Assembly: GCA_900466575.1 (NCBI GenBank)
Contig: UBMP01000005.1
Coordinates: 26,445 to 90,444 of the forward strand
Direction of reading: 5' to 3'
DNA: 64,000 nucleotides
Source of the DNA: Hyphomicrobiales bacterium
Lineage (GTDB): Bacteria; Pseudomonadota; Alphaproteobacteria; Rhizobiales; Rhizobiaceae
The position numbers and the translations under genes are program-made. Of this stretch, positions 42,257 through 51,636 are shown piece by piece; position 1 is the stretch's first letter, and every line of letters starts with the position of its first letter. A model generated the notes under the pieces. It saw only the letters and a list, made by a program, of their open reading frames with translations, had not been told where the DNA came from and made no database searches.

Positions 42257-44359
42257 ATGTCGACACAAGACGCCGGTTCGCGGCTGAAAAACCTGTGGGA
42301 TAAGGCCCGCGCGGCGGGCATGAGCGAGCCCGAACTTCTGCTTTATCGCTCCAATCTGCTCGGTTCCGACAAGCGCGTGACCAATTACGGCGGCGGCAAC
42401 ACGTCGGCAAAGGTGATGCAGAAGGACCCGCTGACGGGCGAACTTGTCGAGGTTCTGTGGGTCAAGGGCTCCGGCGGCGACGTCGGCACGATCAAGATGG
42501 ACGGCTTCGCCACGCTCTATATGGACAAGCTGCGCGCGCTGAAGGGCATCTATCGCGGCGTCGAATTCGAAGACGAAATGGTCGGCTATCTGCCGCACTG
42601 CACCTTCAACCTGAACGCCCGCGCCGCCTCGATCGACACGCCATTGCATGCCTATGTGCCGCGCAAACATGTCGACCACATGCATCCCGACGCGATCATC
42701 GCGATTGCGGCCTCCGCCAACTCGAAAGAACTGACGCAGAAGATTTTCGGCGGCGAGATCGGCTGGCTGCCCTGGAAGCGTCCGGGCTATGAACTGGGCC
42801 TGTGGCTCGAAAAATTCTGCTTGGAAAATCCATCCGCCAAGGGCGTCGTGCTGGAAAGCCACGGCCTTTTCACCTGGGATGACGACGCGGAAGCCTGCTA
42901 TGCGCTGACCATCGACATCATCAACCGGGCGATTGCATGGTTCGAGACGGAAACGGCCGGCAAGGCAATCTTCGGCGGCGAGAAGCACAAGGCGCTCGCA
43001 CCGACTGAACGCCGCGCCGTCGCGGCGAGCCTGATGCCTGCTATCCGCGGCATGATCTCGAAAGAGGCCCACATGGTCGGCCATTTCGACGACCAGGATG
43101 CCGTGCTGCAATTCGTCTGCGCCAAGGACATGGAAGCACTTGCGGCGCTGGGAACCTCCTGCCCGGACCATTTCCTGCGCACCAAGATCCGCCCGCTGGT
43201 CGTCGATTTCGACCCGGCCAAGCCCGATATTGCCGCCACGCTTGAAAGCCTCGCGCCCAGCGTCGAAGCCTATCGCAAGGACTATGCGGCCTATTACGAG
43301 CGCTGCAAGCATCCCGACAGCCCGGCGCTCCGTGACCCCAACGCCATCGTCTATCTCGTCCCCGGTGTCGGCATGATCACCTTCGCAAAGGACAAGGCCA
43401 CCGCGCGCATTTCCGGCGAGTTCTACACCAACGCCATCAACGTCATGCGCGGCGCCTCCACCGTCTCGACCTATGTCGGCCTGCCGGAACAGGAAGCCTT
43501 CGACATCGAATACTGGCTGCTGGAAGAAGCGAAGCTCCAGCGCATGCCGAAGCCGAAGTCGCTCGCCGGCCGCATCGCCATCGTCACCGGCGGCGCCGGC
43601 GGCATCGGCGCGGCCACGGCGGCTCGCCTTCTTTCCGAAGGCGCCTGCGTCGTGCTGGCCGATATCGATGAGACGGCACTTACTGCAACGATCGACAATC
43701 TCGCCGGCCGCTACGGCAAGGATGTCGTCCGCTCGGTGAAGATGAACGTCACCGACGAGGCGGGCGTCATCTCGGCCTATGCCGACATGTCGGTCGAGTT
43801 CGGCGGGGTCGATATCGTCGTATCCAATGCCGGCATCGCCTCCTCCGCCCCGGTCGAGGAAACCTCGCTGGACCTCTGGAACCGCAACATGTCGATCCTC
43901 TCGACCGGCTATTTCCTCGTGTCGCGTGAAGCCTTCAAGGTTCTGCGCAGCCAGGGGATCGGCGGCTCGGTGATCTTCATCGCGTCGAAGAACGGCCTTG
44001 CCGCCTCGCCGAATGCTTCCGCCTATTGCACGGCCAAGGCCTCCGAAATCCACCTCGCCCGCTGCCTGGCGCTGGAAGGGGCGGAAGCCGGCATTCGTGT
44101 GAATGTGGTGAACCCCGATGCGGTCCTGCGCGGCTCGAAGATCTGGTCCGGCGAATGGCTCGACCAGCGCGCCTCGACCTACAAGACCGATAAGGAAGGC
44201 CTTGAGGAAATGTATCGCCAGCGCTCCATGCTCAAGCGCTCGGTGCTGCCGGAAGACATCGCGGAAGCCACCTATTTCTTCGCCTCCGAGGCCTCGGCCA
44301 AGTCCACGGGCAACATCATCAACGTCGACGCCGGCAACGTCCAGGCATTCACGCGATAA
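42257..44359 (+). CDS. rhaD: Bifunctional rhamnulose-1-phosphate aldolase / short-chain dehydrogenase
   Basis: 700 aa from ATG 42257 (GGGAGGAAG upstream). Residues 1 to about 430 form a class II aldolase (GGGNTSAKV, the metal-site motif HMHPDAIIAIAAS); residues about 440-700 form an SDR domain (IAIVTGGAGGIGAATAARL, catalytic Tyr-x3-Lys in YCTAKAS). The aldolase yields dihydroxyacetone phosphate and L-lactaldehyde; the SDR half probably oxidises the lactaldehyde to lactate. Such fusions are characteristic of rhizobia and bacilli. Confidence 0.92.
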   Translation: MSTQDAGSRLKNLWDKARAAGMSEPELLLYRSNLLGSDKRVTNYGGGNTSAKVMQKDPLTGELVEVLWVKGSGGDVGTIKMDGFATLYMDKLRALKGIYRGVEFEDEMVGYLPHCTFNLNARAASIDTPLHAYVPRKHVDHMHPDAIIAIAASANSKELTQKIFGGEIGWLPWKRPGYELGLWLEKFCLENPSAKGVVLESHGLFTWDDDAEACYALTIDIINRAIAWFETETAGKAIFGGEKHKALAPTERRAVAASLMPAIRGMISKEAHMVGHFDDQDAVLQFVCAKDMEALAALGTSCPDHFLRTKIRPLVVDFDPAKPDIAATLESLAPSVEAYRKDYAAYYERCKHPDSPALRDPNAIVYLVPGVGMITFAKDKATARISGEFYTNAINVMRGASTVSTYVGLPEQEAFDIEYWLLEEAKLQRMPKPKSLAGRIAIVTGGAGGIGAATAARLLSEGACVVLADIDETALTATIDNLAGRYGKDVVRSVKMNVTDEAGVISAYADMSVEFGGVDIVVSNAGIASSAPVEETSLDLWNRNMSILSTGYFLVSREAFKVLRSQGIGGSVIFIASKNGLAASPNASAYCTAKASEIHLARCLALEGAEAGIRVNVVNPDAVLRGSKIWSGEWLDQRASTYKTDKEGLEEMYRQRSMLKRSVLPEDIAEATYFFASEASAKSTGNIINVDAGNVQAFTR

Positions 44360-44365
44360 GGCTCC

Positions 44366-44450
44366 GCCCCTCCTCTCCCCTTGTGGGAGAGGATAGCCTG
44401 CCCCAAGAGCCGAAGGCGATTGGCGAGGCAGGCTTGGTGAGGGGGTAAGC
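44366..44450. repeat. Intergenic REP-like palindromic element
   Basis: Between rhaD and rhaI. It contains TCTCCCCTTGTGGGAGA (hairpin) and a second pair GCCTGCC...GGCAGGC flanking CCGAAGGCGATTGG. Elements of this type are dispersed through Rhizobiales genomes between genes. The copy could act as a partial transcription or mRNA-decay barrier upstream of rhaI. Confidence 0.55.
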
Positions 44451-44467
44451 GCCTAGAGGAGGACCAC

Positions 44468-45754
44468 ATGACACAGATCGACAAAAGCGTCATCGACGCC
44501 CAGAACGACAAGGCATCCGCCGCGCTCAAGGCGGACTATGCCGCCCTAGGCGAACACCTTTCCCGACGCGGCATCGACATCGATGCCATCAAGGCCAAGG
44601 TCGCGGGCTACGGCGTCGCCGTCCCCTCCTGGGGCGTCGGCACCGGCGGCACACGCTTTGCCCGCTTCCCCGGTGCCGGCGAGCCGCGCAACATCTTCGA
44701 CAAGATGGACGATTGCGCGGTCATACACCGCCTGACGGGCGCGACGCCGTCCGTTTCGCTCCATATCCCGTGGGACAAGGCCGATCCGGCAGCGCTGAAG
44801 GCCAAGGCGGAAGAAACCGGCCTCACCTTCGACGCGATGAATTCCAACACGTTCCAGGACCAGCCGGACCAGAAGCATTCCTACAAGTTCGGCTCGCTCT
44901 CGCATGCGAACGCTGCGACGCGCCAGCAGGCGGCCGAGCACAACATCGAATGCATCGAGATCGGCAAGGCCATCGGCTCGAAGGCGCTGACGGTCTGGAT
45001 CGGCGACGGCTCCAACTTCCCCGGCCAGACGAATTTCACGAAGCAGTTCGAGCGCTATCTCGACGCGATGCGGACCGTCTACAAGGCCCTTCCCGACGAC
45101 TGGCGCATCTTCACCGAGCACAAGATGTACGAGCCGGCCTTCTATTCGACCGTCGTTCAGGACTGGGGTACCAACTACATGATTGCCGAGGCGCTGGGCC
45201 CCAAGGCCTGTTGCCTCGTCGATCTCGGCCACCACGCCCCGAACGTGAATATCGAAATGATCGTCGCCCGGCTCATCCAAGCCAAGAAGCTCGGCGGCTT
45301 CCATTTCAACGACTCGAAGTATGGCGACGACGACCTCGATACGGGCTCCATCGATCCCTATCGCCTCTTCCTCGTCTTCAACGAACTTGTAGACGCGGAA
45401 ACTCGGCAGGCGCCGGGCTTCAGCCCCGCCCACATGCTCGACCAGTCGCACAATGTGACCGACCCGATCGAAAGCCTCATGGTGTCGGCCATGGAAGTGC
45501 AGCGCGCCTATGCTGCCGCCCTTCTCGTCGACCGCAAGGCGCTGGAAGGTTTCCAGGAAGGCAATGACGCCCTGATGGCGACGAACACCCTGAAGAAGGC
45601 GTTTCGCACCGATGTCGAGCCGATCCTCGCCATGGCGCGCCTCGAAAAGGGTGCGGCGATCGATCCGGTCATCGCCTATCGCGCCTCGGGTTACCGCGCC
45701 AAGGTCGCGTCCGAGCGTCCGGCGGTTTCGGGAGCTGGCGGCGGGATCGTCTGA
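44468..45754 (+). CDS. rhaI: L-rhamnose isomerase (rhizobial/Pseudomonas stutzeri type)
   Basis: 428 aa. The xylose-isomerase-like TIM barrel shows metal-site residues in TEHKMYEPAFY, LVDLGHHAPNVNIE and GGFHFNDSKYGDDDLDTGSIDPY. It converts L-rhamnose to L-rhamnulose, the substrate of RhaK. A good AGAGGAGG ribosome site lies before the ATG. Confidence 0.92.
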   Translation: MTQIDKSVIDAQNDKASAALKADYAALGEHLSRRGIDIDAIKAKVAGYGVAVPSWGVGTGGTRFARFPGAGEPRNIFDKMDDCAVIHRLTGATPSVSLHIPWDKADPAALKAKAEETGLTFDAMNSNTFQDQPDQKHSYKFGSLSHANAATRQQAAEHNIECIEIGKAIGSKALTVWIGDGSNFPGQTNFTKQFERYLDAMRTVYKALPDDWRIFTEHKMYEPAFYSTVVQDWGTNYMIAEALGPKACCLVDLGHHAPNVNIEMIVARLIQAKKLGGFHFNDSKYGDDDLDTGSIDPYRLFLVFNELVDAETRQAPGFSPAHMLDQSHNVTDPIESLMVSAMEVQRAYAAALLVDRKALEGFQEGNDALMATNTLKKAFRTDVEPILAMARLEKGAAIDPVIAYRASGYRAKVASERPAVSGAGGGIV

Positions 45755-45845
45755 TCTCGTCGTTTCAGACACAACTCCTGAACGGGAACGCGCGGCAATG
45801 TCACGAACGGCTTGTTCGCGCCGTCTCCTTGGAAAGCCGCACCGA

Positions 45846-46361
45846 TCAGGTGAGCCTGTGCCGGAATACGATCTTCCAATGCTCGATCGGAATTGATTGC
45901 GCGGAGGCGACAACGGCGATCTCGTCAAAGCGAATGGCCCGGCCCGCAAGCATTTGACGGAGTTCGGAGAAGGCAGAGGTCTTCTGGTCTTCTGTTGCAC
46001 CATAGGCGAGCGACACATGCGGCATGAAGCTTGAAAGATCGCCAACGCCAAACGCCGCGATTGCCTTAGACTTGAGGTCACGGAGCCTGCCCGCTGGTTC
46101 GAAGCCGGCATAGAGAGACCGGAAGAACAAAGGCAATCCGTCCACGCCGGTGATGGAGGCAGAAAAGGCGGTTTCGCCGGCGAAGCGGGTTTCTATGACC
46201 CTTGCGAGCGCATCGGCCGACTGCTCCATATCCTCTACCAAGGTCAGATGCGGCATGAACTTCGCCGTGCCAAATCGCATAGCCAGGCTGTGAACGATCT
46301 CCTCAAAAACTGCGAGGTCAGCGCTACAGGGGTTCAGCCAGATCGAGTGCCATTGGCTCAT
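45846..46361 (-). CDS. 2H phosphoesterase / 2'-5' RNA ligase family protein
   Basis: 171 aa from ATG 46361. Two H-x-[TS]-L motifs, HLTL (residues 38-41) and HVSL (about 118-121), define the 2H superfamily; overall it looks like a cyclic phosphodiesterase that opens 2',3'- or 1'',2''-cyclic phosphates. It follows the LacI gene by 31 bases in the same direction, so it may be co-expressed with the transporter operon; a housekeeping RNA-repair role is equally possible. Confidence 0.78.
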   Translation of the reverse strand: MSQWHSIWLNPCSADLAVFEEIVHSLAMRFGTAKFMPHLTLVEDMEQSADALARVIETRFAGETAFSASITGVDGLPLFFRSLYAGFEPAGRLRDLKSKAIAAFGVGDLSSFMPHVSLAYGATEDQKTSAFSELRQMLAGRAIRFDEIAVVASAQSIPIEHWKIVFRHRLT

Positions 46362-46392
46362 GGCGTTGCCTTTCCAGTTCAGATCGCCGCTT

Positions 46393-47442
46393 TTATCGCG
46401 GCTCGCCTGTTTTCTTGGGATTGATGGTCCGCACGGTGTCACGCGTGATCAGTGGCAGGTCGAGTTCCACGACAATCGGCGGCGCTGCGGGATTCTCGAG
46501 CCGCTGATCCAGAATGCGCAGTATTTCCCGCGCTTGCCGCTCGGCGCTTTGTTGGAATGTCGTCAGCCGGTAAGCACCCCAACTTGCTTCGGGAATATCA
46601 TCAAATCCGATGACAGAGAGTTCGGCCGGTATCGAAAGCCCTAGCATGTTGCGCGCATAATCCATGACCCCCAGCGCCATCAGGTCGTTCACGCAGAAGA
46701 CGCCCTCAATACCGCGCGTCGGCGCAAGCAGCAGCGAAGCAGCCAACGTGCCGCCCTGATAATCGGTGCGCTCGGCCCGTTCCACAAAGACCTCAAGGCC
46801 TGCTTTTCCGGCCGCCTGCACATAGGCTGCTTCACGCTCCACCAGGTTGGGGCTGCCGACCGCCGAGGTCACAAGACCGATGCGACGCATTCCGCGCGCC
46901 GCGAAAATCTGGACCGCCGTTTCGGCCGCAAGTGCGTTGTTGACACGGATATGATCCGGCCCCTCCTCGCTGCGGCCGACGGCGATCAGCGGCTGGCCGT
47001 TGCGTTGCGCCAGATCGATGAACGCTTTCGAAGGCATTCCGGAAAGTACGATCGTCGCCTGCGCTCGATAGCGCAGCAGCGTGGCATGTGACACCTGCCC
47101 GGTTTCCGATTTGTCCGTGGTGATCAGAACCGGCACTCGCCCGCTCTCGACCAGAAGGCGCGACAGGTTCGCGATCTGCATCGAGCGAAATGGAGTCTCG
47201 GGATCGGAAGCAATCATGCCGACAAGCTGGCTGCGATTGGCCAGCAGTCCCCGTGCCAGATCATTTACCTGATAACCCAGTTCCTCGGCAGCCCGCATGA
47301 CCTTTTCGCGGGTCGCATTCGATACGCTCGCGCCATGGGTGAAGGTGCGAGACACGGCAGAGCGGGAGACTCCGGCGCGTTCGGCCACTTCATGGGCGCT
47401 GATATAGCGCGGCGATGCTTCGGGTTCGTGTTTGTCCCGCAT
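46393..47442 (-). CDS. LacI-family transcriptional regulator
   Basis: 349 aa from ATG 47442, which overlaps the permease stop (TGATG). LacI helix-turn-helix at about 15-65 (SAHEVAERAGVSRSAVSRTF, followed by the hinge-helix region GYQVNDLARGLL), then a periplasmic-binding-like effector domain with FCVNDLMALGVMDYA and VIGFDDIPEA. It is in the same operon as the transporter it most likely regulates, through the palindromes at 51555 and 52439. Confidence 0.9.
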   Translation of the reverse strand: MRDKHEPEASPRYISAHEVAERAGVSRSAVSRTFTHGASVSNATREKVMRAAEELGYQVNDLARGLLANRSQLVGMIASDPETPFRSMQIANLSRLLVESGRVPVLITTDKSETGQVSHATLLRYRAQATIVLSGMPSKAFIDLAQRNGQPLIAVGRSEEGPDHIRVNNALAAETAVQIFAARGMRRIGLVTSAVGSPNLVEREAAYVQAAGKAGLEVFVERAERTDYQGGTLAASLLLAPTRGIEGVFCVNDLMALGVMDYARNMLGLSIPAELSVIGFDDIPEASWGAYRLTTFQQSAERQAREILRILDQRLENPAAPPIVVELDLPLITRDTVRTINPKKTGEPR

Positions 47443-48257
47443 CAGCGACCCACCTTGGAGAGGACGTCGGCGCGGAGGAACCGTTCGATCACCAGCATGA
47501 AGCCGATGGACGGCAAGAGCAGGATGAGCGCGGTGATGGAGGCGATCTGGTAATTGCCGCCGGAGCCGGCGGTATAGAGAAGCAGCGGCAGCGTCGAGAT
47601 ATCCGGTGCGCCGACGAAATAGGTGCCGGTGAATTCGTCCAGCGATTCCAGGAAGACGAAGACGGCGCTGGCGAGCAGGCCGGGTGCTGCAATCGGCAGC
47701 GTCACATCGCGGAAGGTGCGGAGCGCGGACGCGCCCATGGAGCGGGCGGCCTCTTCGAGTTCCCGGTCGATGGCGGAGAAGGCGGCGGTGGCAATCCAGA
47801 CGGCATAGACGAGACCGTGCGTGACATGGACGAGCACGACGCCGACGACGGTGCCGTTGAGGCCGATCTGGTAGAAGAGCCGGGCGATGTTCACATAGAC
47901 CGGCAGGTTGGGAAAGGCTTGCGGGATGAGGAGCACGAGCAGGATCGCGCCCCGGAAGGGCAGCTTCAGCCGCGCCAGCGCATAGCCGGCGGGAATGGCA
48001 AGGCCGATCGAAAAGACGACGGTGAGGCAGGCGATGATAACGCTCATCGTCAGCGAGGTCGTGGCATTGCCGCGCGGCGAGAAGACGCTCACCCAATAGG
48101 AAAAGCCGTATTGCAGCGGCAGCGCATGCGGGAAATACCACTTCTCCGCCACCGCCCAGAGGACGAGATTGGTCAGCGGGCCGAAAATGGCGAAGGCGAG
48201 CAGGCCGAGGCCTAGCGCGCGCGGTATCCACTTGAGGTCAATCATGGTCGCGTTCAT
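47442..48257 (-). CDS. ABC transporter permease (PotC/AfuB-like)
   Basis: 271 aa, six membrane segments and an EAA loop (LEEAARSMGASALRTFRDVTLPIAAPG). It pairs with the preceding permease, which it overlaps by four bases (ATGA). The ATG at 48257 is used; a second in-frame ATG is at 48245. Confidence 0.88.
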   Translation of the reverse strand: MNATMIDLKWIPRALGLGLLAFAIFGPLTNLVLWAVAEKWYFPHALPLQYGFSYWVSVFSPRGNATTSLTMSVIIACLTVVFSIGLAIPAGYALARLKLPFRGAILLVLLIPQAFPNLPVYVNIARLFYQIGLNGTVVGVVLVHVTHGLVYAVWIATAAFSAIDRELEEAARSMGASALRTFRDVTLPIAAPGLLASAVFVFLESLDEFTGTYFVGAPDISTLPLLLYTAGSGGNYQIASITALILLLPSIGFMLVIERFLRADVLSKVGR

Positions 48258-49075
48258 CGATGTTCCCTCATCGTCTGGCGCAGATAGACCCATGCGACAA
48301 GGCTGGTCGTCAACAGGGAGATGACGCCGAGCGCGTTGGCGACGCCGTAATCCCCATAGGCATTGATGCGGAAGGCCATGCTGGCAGTGAGCATGGTCGG
48401 CGACTGCGCATTGATCATCAGCGGCACGGACAGCACCGACATCATGGTGACGAAGCTGAGGATCAGGCCGACAAGCAGCGTGGGCAGCACCTGCGGCAGG
48501 ATGATCTCGATGAGAATTCGCAAGCGGCTGGCGCCGAGATTGCGGGCGGATTCGATCATCGAGCGGTCGAGCGAGGCCATAGCGCCGGCGAGCAGCAGGG
48601 TCACGAAGGGCGTCTGCTTCCAGACGAAGGCAATGACGATGCCGCGCCAGTCGAGAAAGCTGGTGGTCTGCATGGGCGTGAGAATGCCCAGCTGCATCAG
48701 CATGCTGTTCATTAGTCCGTTCTTGGCGAGAAAGGTTCTCAGGATCTGGCCGACCACGATGAAAGGCACGAAAAGCGGCCAGCGATAGAGCCAGCGCAGG
48801 ATGGCGACTGCACGCGGATTGGAGCCGAGCGTCAGATAGCCGCCGATGGCGATCGAGAGCAGCGCGATGAGCAGTGCCGAGAGGCTGACGATGACGATCG
48901 TGAAGACGATGTCGCTGCTGTAAAGCTCGAAGGCCTTCTGGAAATTGGCGAAGCCGAACCTGCCGTCCACCGAAAATGCTCCGGTGATGGAACTCACCAG
49001 AGGCACGATGAAGAGGAGCAGTACGATTACCAGTGCCGGCATGACCAGCAGGAGGCCTAGAAGCGGGATCGGCAT
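48254..49075 (-). CDS. ABC transporter permease (PotB/AfuB-like)
   Basis: 273 aa from the ATG at 49075 (GGTGGA upstream; a GTG at 49084 is an alternative). Six membrane segments and EAA loop MIESARNLGASRLRILIEIILPQVLP. First permease of the LacI-controlled importer. Confidence 0.87.
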   Translation of the reverse strand: MPIPLLGLLLVMPALVIVLLLFIVPLVSSITGAFSVDGRFGFANFQKAFELYSSDIVFTIVIVSLSALLIALLSIAIGGYLTLGSNPRAVAILRWLYRWPLFVPFIVVGQILRTFLAKNGLMNSMLMQLGILTPMQTTSFLDWRGIVIAFVWKQTPFVTLLLAGAMASLDRSMIESARNLGASRLRILIEIILPQVLPTLLVGLILSFVTMMSVLSVPLMINAQSPTMLTASMAFRINAYGDYGVANALGVISLLTTSLVAWVYLRQTMREHR

Positions 49076-49131
49076 GGGTTCCACCGAAGTGTTGGTTTCG
49101 ATCAGGTCTCGCCGTTGAGGGGCGAGGGAAT

Positions 49132-49161
49132 TGCCGGGCGGCGGGAGAACGCCGCCCGGCA
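49132..49161 (-). terminator. Intercistronic hairpin after the binding-protein gene
   Basis: TGCCGGGCGGCG and CGCCGCCCGGCA form a perfect 12-bp GC stem around GGAGAA, directly after the binding-protein stop. No U-tract is present. It probably stabilises binding-protein mRNA and limits read-through to the permeases. Confidence 0.65.
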
Positions 49162-49169
49162 GTGTTCAA

Positions 49170-50303
49170 TCAGTTACCGACCTGGCGTTCATAGGCTTCC
49201 AGGATCGCCTTGTTATAAGGCGCGATCGGGAAGGCCTTGCCGTTCTTGGCGAGGTCAGCCGGGCCGATGTCGGTGAAGAGCTTGTCCCATGTTGCCTTGT
49301 CGAGCTTGGCCTGGACATGCTGGGCATCGATACCCGGATACCAGTTGAAGCGCTCGACGATGCCCTTGGCCTGGACTTCCGGGCTGGTGGCGAGGTTGAC
49401 GAACTTCTCGGCCAGCTCCTTGTGGGCGGCCTTTTCCGGGATCGTGTAATGCATCGGCTGGCCGGGCATGCCGGGCGAAGGCAACACAAGCTTCATGTCC
49501 GGCGGCAGCTTGCCGGTGGCCTTCCAGCTGTAGAACATGTCGACCCAGACCGGGCCGATGGCGATTTCGCCGCGGCTCAGGAGGTCGAGCGTGCCGGCAT
49601 TACCGGGCGTCAGCGTCGCATTGGTGGTGAAGTCCTTGAGCTTGGCGAAGGCCGGGCCCCACTTTTCGGCTTCCGCGGCGTCGAACGGACCATTCTGCAG
49701 CTTGTCGCCATCGCCGGCAAAGGCATAGATCCAGCCCATGACGAAGCTGACGCCCGAAGCACCGCCCTTGATGCCGTTGTAACCGAACTGCTTGGGGTTC
49801 TGCTTGGCCCAGGCGACGAGTTCGTCGTAGCTCTTCGGCGGGGTAGGAACGAGCGCCGGATTATAGGCAAGCGCCGTCTGGCTGTTGAACATCGGCATGA
49901 CATAGCCGTCGACATTGGTGCCGAGCGCCATCTTAGCGTTCTCGCGCGTCACCAGCTTGCCGCTTTCGATCTTGTCGCGATACTTTTCGAGATAATGCTT
50001 CTCGACCATCGGGCCGACGAACTTTTCATGCACTACGGCGACATCCGTGTCCCAGGTGGCAACGTTCGCGCCGGCCTGCGCGTCGAAGCGCTCGAGGATC
50101 TTCTGCGAGCCGGCGTCACCAGGGCCCGTACCGACCGCGCGAACTTTAACGCCGGGGTTCTCTTTCTCGAACAGCGGTCCGAGATAGTCGTTGATGTAAT
50201 CGACCATGTTCTGGTCGCCGGCCGTCATGACGGTCAGCTCTTCAGCCATGAGCGGTGATGTCGTCAGACCAAGCAGGAGAATGGAATAGGCTACCGTTTT
50301 CAT
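49170..50303 (-). CDS. Periplasmic binding protein of iron/polyamine/sugar-phosphate type ABC transporter
   Basis: 377 aa from ATG 50303 (AAAGGGACGG upstream). Signal peptide (KTVAYSILLLGLTTSPLMA, cleavage before EELTVMTA), then a type II binding-protein fold (MVDYINDYLGPLFEKENPGVKV; FDAQAGANVATWDTDVAVVHEK; MPMFNSQTALAYNPALV). AfuA/PotD-like proteins of this type bind Fe(III), polyamines, or phosphorylated sugars. The phosphatase gene in the same operon favours an organophosphate ligand, but this is inference. Confidence 0.85.
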   Translation of the reverse strand: MKTVAYSILLLGLTTSPLMAEELTVMTAGDQNMVDYINDYLGPLFEKENPGVKVRAVGTGPGDAGSQKILERFDAQAGANVATWDTDVAVVHEKFVGPMVEKHYLEKYRDKIESGKLVTRENAKMALGTNVDGYVMPMFNSQTALAYNPALVPTPPKSYDELVAWAKQNPKQFGYNGIKGGASGVSFVMGWIYAFAGDGDKLQNGPFDAAEAEKWGPAFAKLKDFTTNATLTPGNAGTLDLLSRGEIAIGPVWVDMFYSWKATGKLPPDMKLVLPSPGMPGQPMHYTIPEKAAHKELAEKFVNLATSPEVQAKGIVERFNWYPGIDAQHVQAKLDKATWDKLFTDIGPADLAKNGKAFPIAPYNKAILEAYERQVGN

Positions 50304-50454
50304 TTCAACCGTCCCTTTTCGGTGTTTCCAGATATCTGTTCCGTAAGGCCGTGCGGCCTCGCATTCTGCGGAAGAGACCTTTGGCCGGACTCTTCCCCTT
50401 GCGATGGAGGCGAGGTCATCGCCCGTGGGGGAACTCACGCTCCCCATCCCGCCG

Positions 50455-51531
50455 TCAGTGCCGCGGGAAAATGTAAAGCGCTGCCTCGGGTACTGCGATT
50501 TCAACCGCAGCCCCTTCGTCGAAGCGCGTCTGTGAATCGACGATCAGGCTCACCTCGCCGAGATGAACGACATGGCGCCAAAGCCCGCCGGGATAGCTCA
50601 CCTGCACCACAGTCCCGTGGAGCACGAGCGCATTCCGGCCGGACAGAGCTGGCTCACCGGCCGACTTCATCTCAACCGCTTCGCTGCGGAAGCGAGCAAT
50701 CGCCTTGCCGGAAACAATCGGACGCTCGCCGCGATTGATGAGCGCCGCCCGGTTGTGAGGCCCCTCGCCAATCTCAAGACTGTTCCAGACCGCGTTCACT
50801 TCGATCTCGACAACATTCTCCGCCCCCATGAAGGCGGCGACGAAATCGGAATTCGGCTGATTGTAAACCTGTTGCGGCGTACCGGTCTGAGCGATCTCAC
50901 CCCCGTTCATGATGACGATGCGGTCGGCCATGACCATCGCTTCCTCACGGTCATGCGTGACATGCACGGCCGTGATGCCCAGCCGGCGCTGCAGGGCGCT
51001 GATTTCGTGGCGAACCGTGAGGCGAATTCGGGCGTCGAGATTGGAGAGCGGCTCATCGAGGAGCAGAATATCCGGACTGATGGCAAGCGCGCGACCGAGC
51101 GCGACACGCTGGCGCTGGCCACCGGACAGCTCGGCCGGCTTGCGCTGGCCCAGCATCTGCAGCCCAAGCAGACCCTTCATCTCATCCACACGCTGACGTG
51201 CCGTGGCCGGATCGACGCGCCTCAGTTTCAGGCCATAGCCGATATTCTGGTCAACCGTCATATGCGGCCAGAGTGCGTAAGACTGAAAGACCAGAGCCAT
51301 GCCGCGCTTATCGGGCGGCTGCCGCGTGACATCGCGGCCCCCAATGGAGATCCGCCCATGGGTCGGCGTATTGAAGCCCGCAATCGTGCGCAGAAGCGTT
51401 GTCTTGCCGCAGCCTGACGCGCCGAGCAGCGCCACGAACTCCCCCTTGCGCACCGAAAGGTCGATGCCCTTGAGAATTTCGGCGTCGCCATACCGCACGC
51501 GCGTTTGTGAAATATCCAGGTAGCCGTCCAT
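50455..51531 (-). CDS. ABC transporter ATP-binding protein with TOBE domain (PotA/FbpC-like)
   Basis: 358 aa from ATG 51531 (GGAGG five bases upstream). ABC domain with Walker A GASGCGKTT, signature LSGGQRQRVALGRAL, Walker B ILLLDEPLSNLD and HVTHDREEA; a C-terminal TOBE domain from about 275. It energises the permeases at 47442-49075. The operator at 51555-51570 lies 23 bases upstream of the start codon. Confidence 0.9.
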   Translation of the reverse strand: MDGYLDISQTRVRYGDAEILKGIDLSVRKGEFVALLGASGCGKTTLLRTIAGFNTPTHGRISIGGRDVTRQPPDKRGMALVFQSYALWPHMTVDQNIGYGLKLRRVDPATARQRVDEMKGLLGLQMLGQRKPAELSGGQRQRVALGRALAISPDILLLDEPLSNLDARIRLTVRHEISALQRRLGITAVHVTHDREEAMVMADRIVIMNGGEIAQTGTPQQVYNQPNSDFVAAFMGAENVVEIEVNAVWNSLEIGEGPHNRAALINRGERPIVSGKAIARFRSEAVEMKSAGEPALSGRNALVLHGTVVQVSYPGGLWRHVVHLGEVSLIVDSQTRFDEGAAVEIAVPEAALYIFPRH

Positions 51532-51554
51532 CGGTCCCTCCATACCAATGAATC

Positions 51555-51570
51555 TTGCACAGCCGTGCAA
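51555..51570. promoter_or_regulatory. LacI-type operator TTGCACAGCCGTGCAA (copy 1)
   Basis: 16-bp near-perfect palindrome (one mismatch between arms) upstream of the ATPase gene. The identical 16 bases recur at 52439. Expected binding site of the LacI-family protein at 46393. Confidence 0.7.
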
Positions 51571-51636
51571 AAGTTTTATGACACCTCCCGCCGTACCCTT
51601 TTTTGGGTGCTTCGACGCTGAACCTTCTCCCGAGGT

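Noticed and set aside
42134..44053. Long antisense open frame (over 600 codons) opposite rhaD
   Set aside because: It mirrors the codon pattern of rhaD, has low-complexity composition and no recognisable domain; a typical high-GC shadow frame.
34938..45754. Rhamnose region as a novel system
   Set aside because: Gene content and order match the known rhizobial rhaRSTPQUK-DI system; only its control region seemed worth reporting.
44546..46111. Antisense frame of about 520 codons opposite rhaI
   Set aside because: Shadow of rhaI with no motif; it also crosses the intergenic region and a second real gene.
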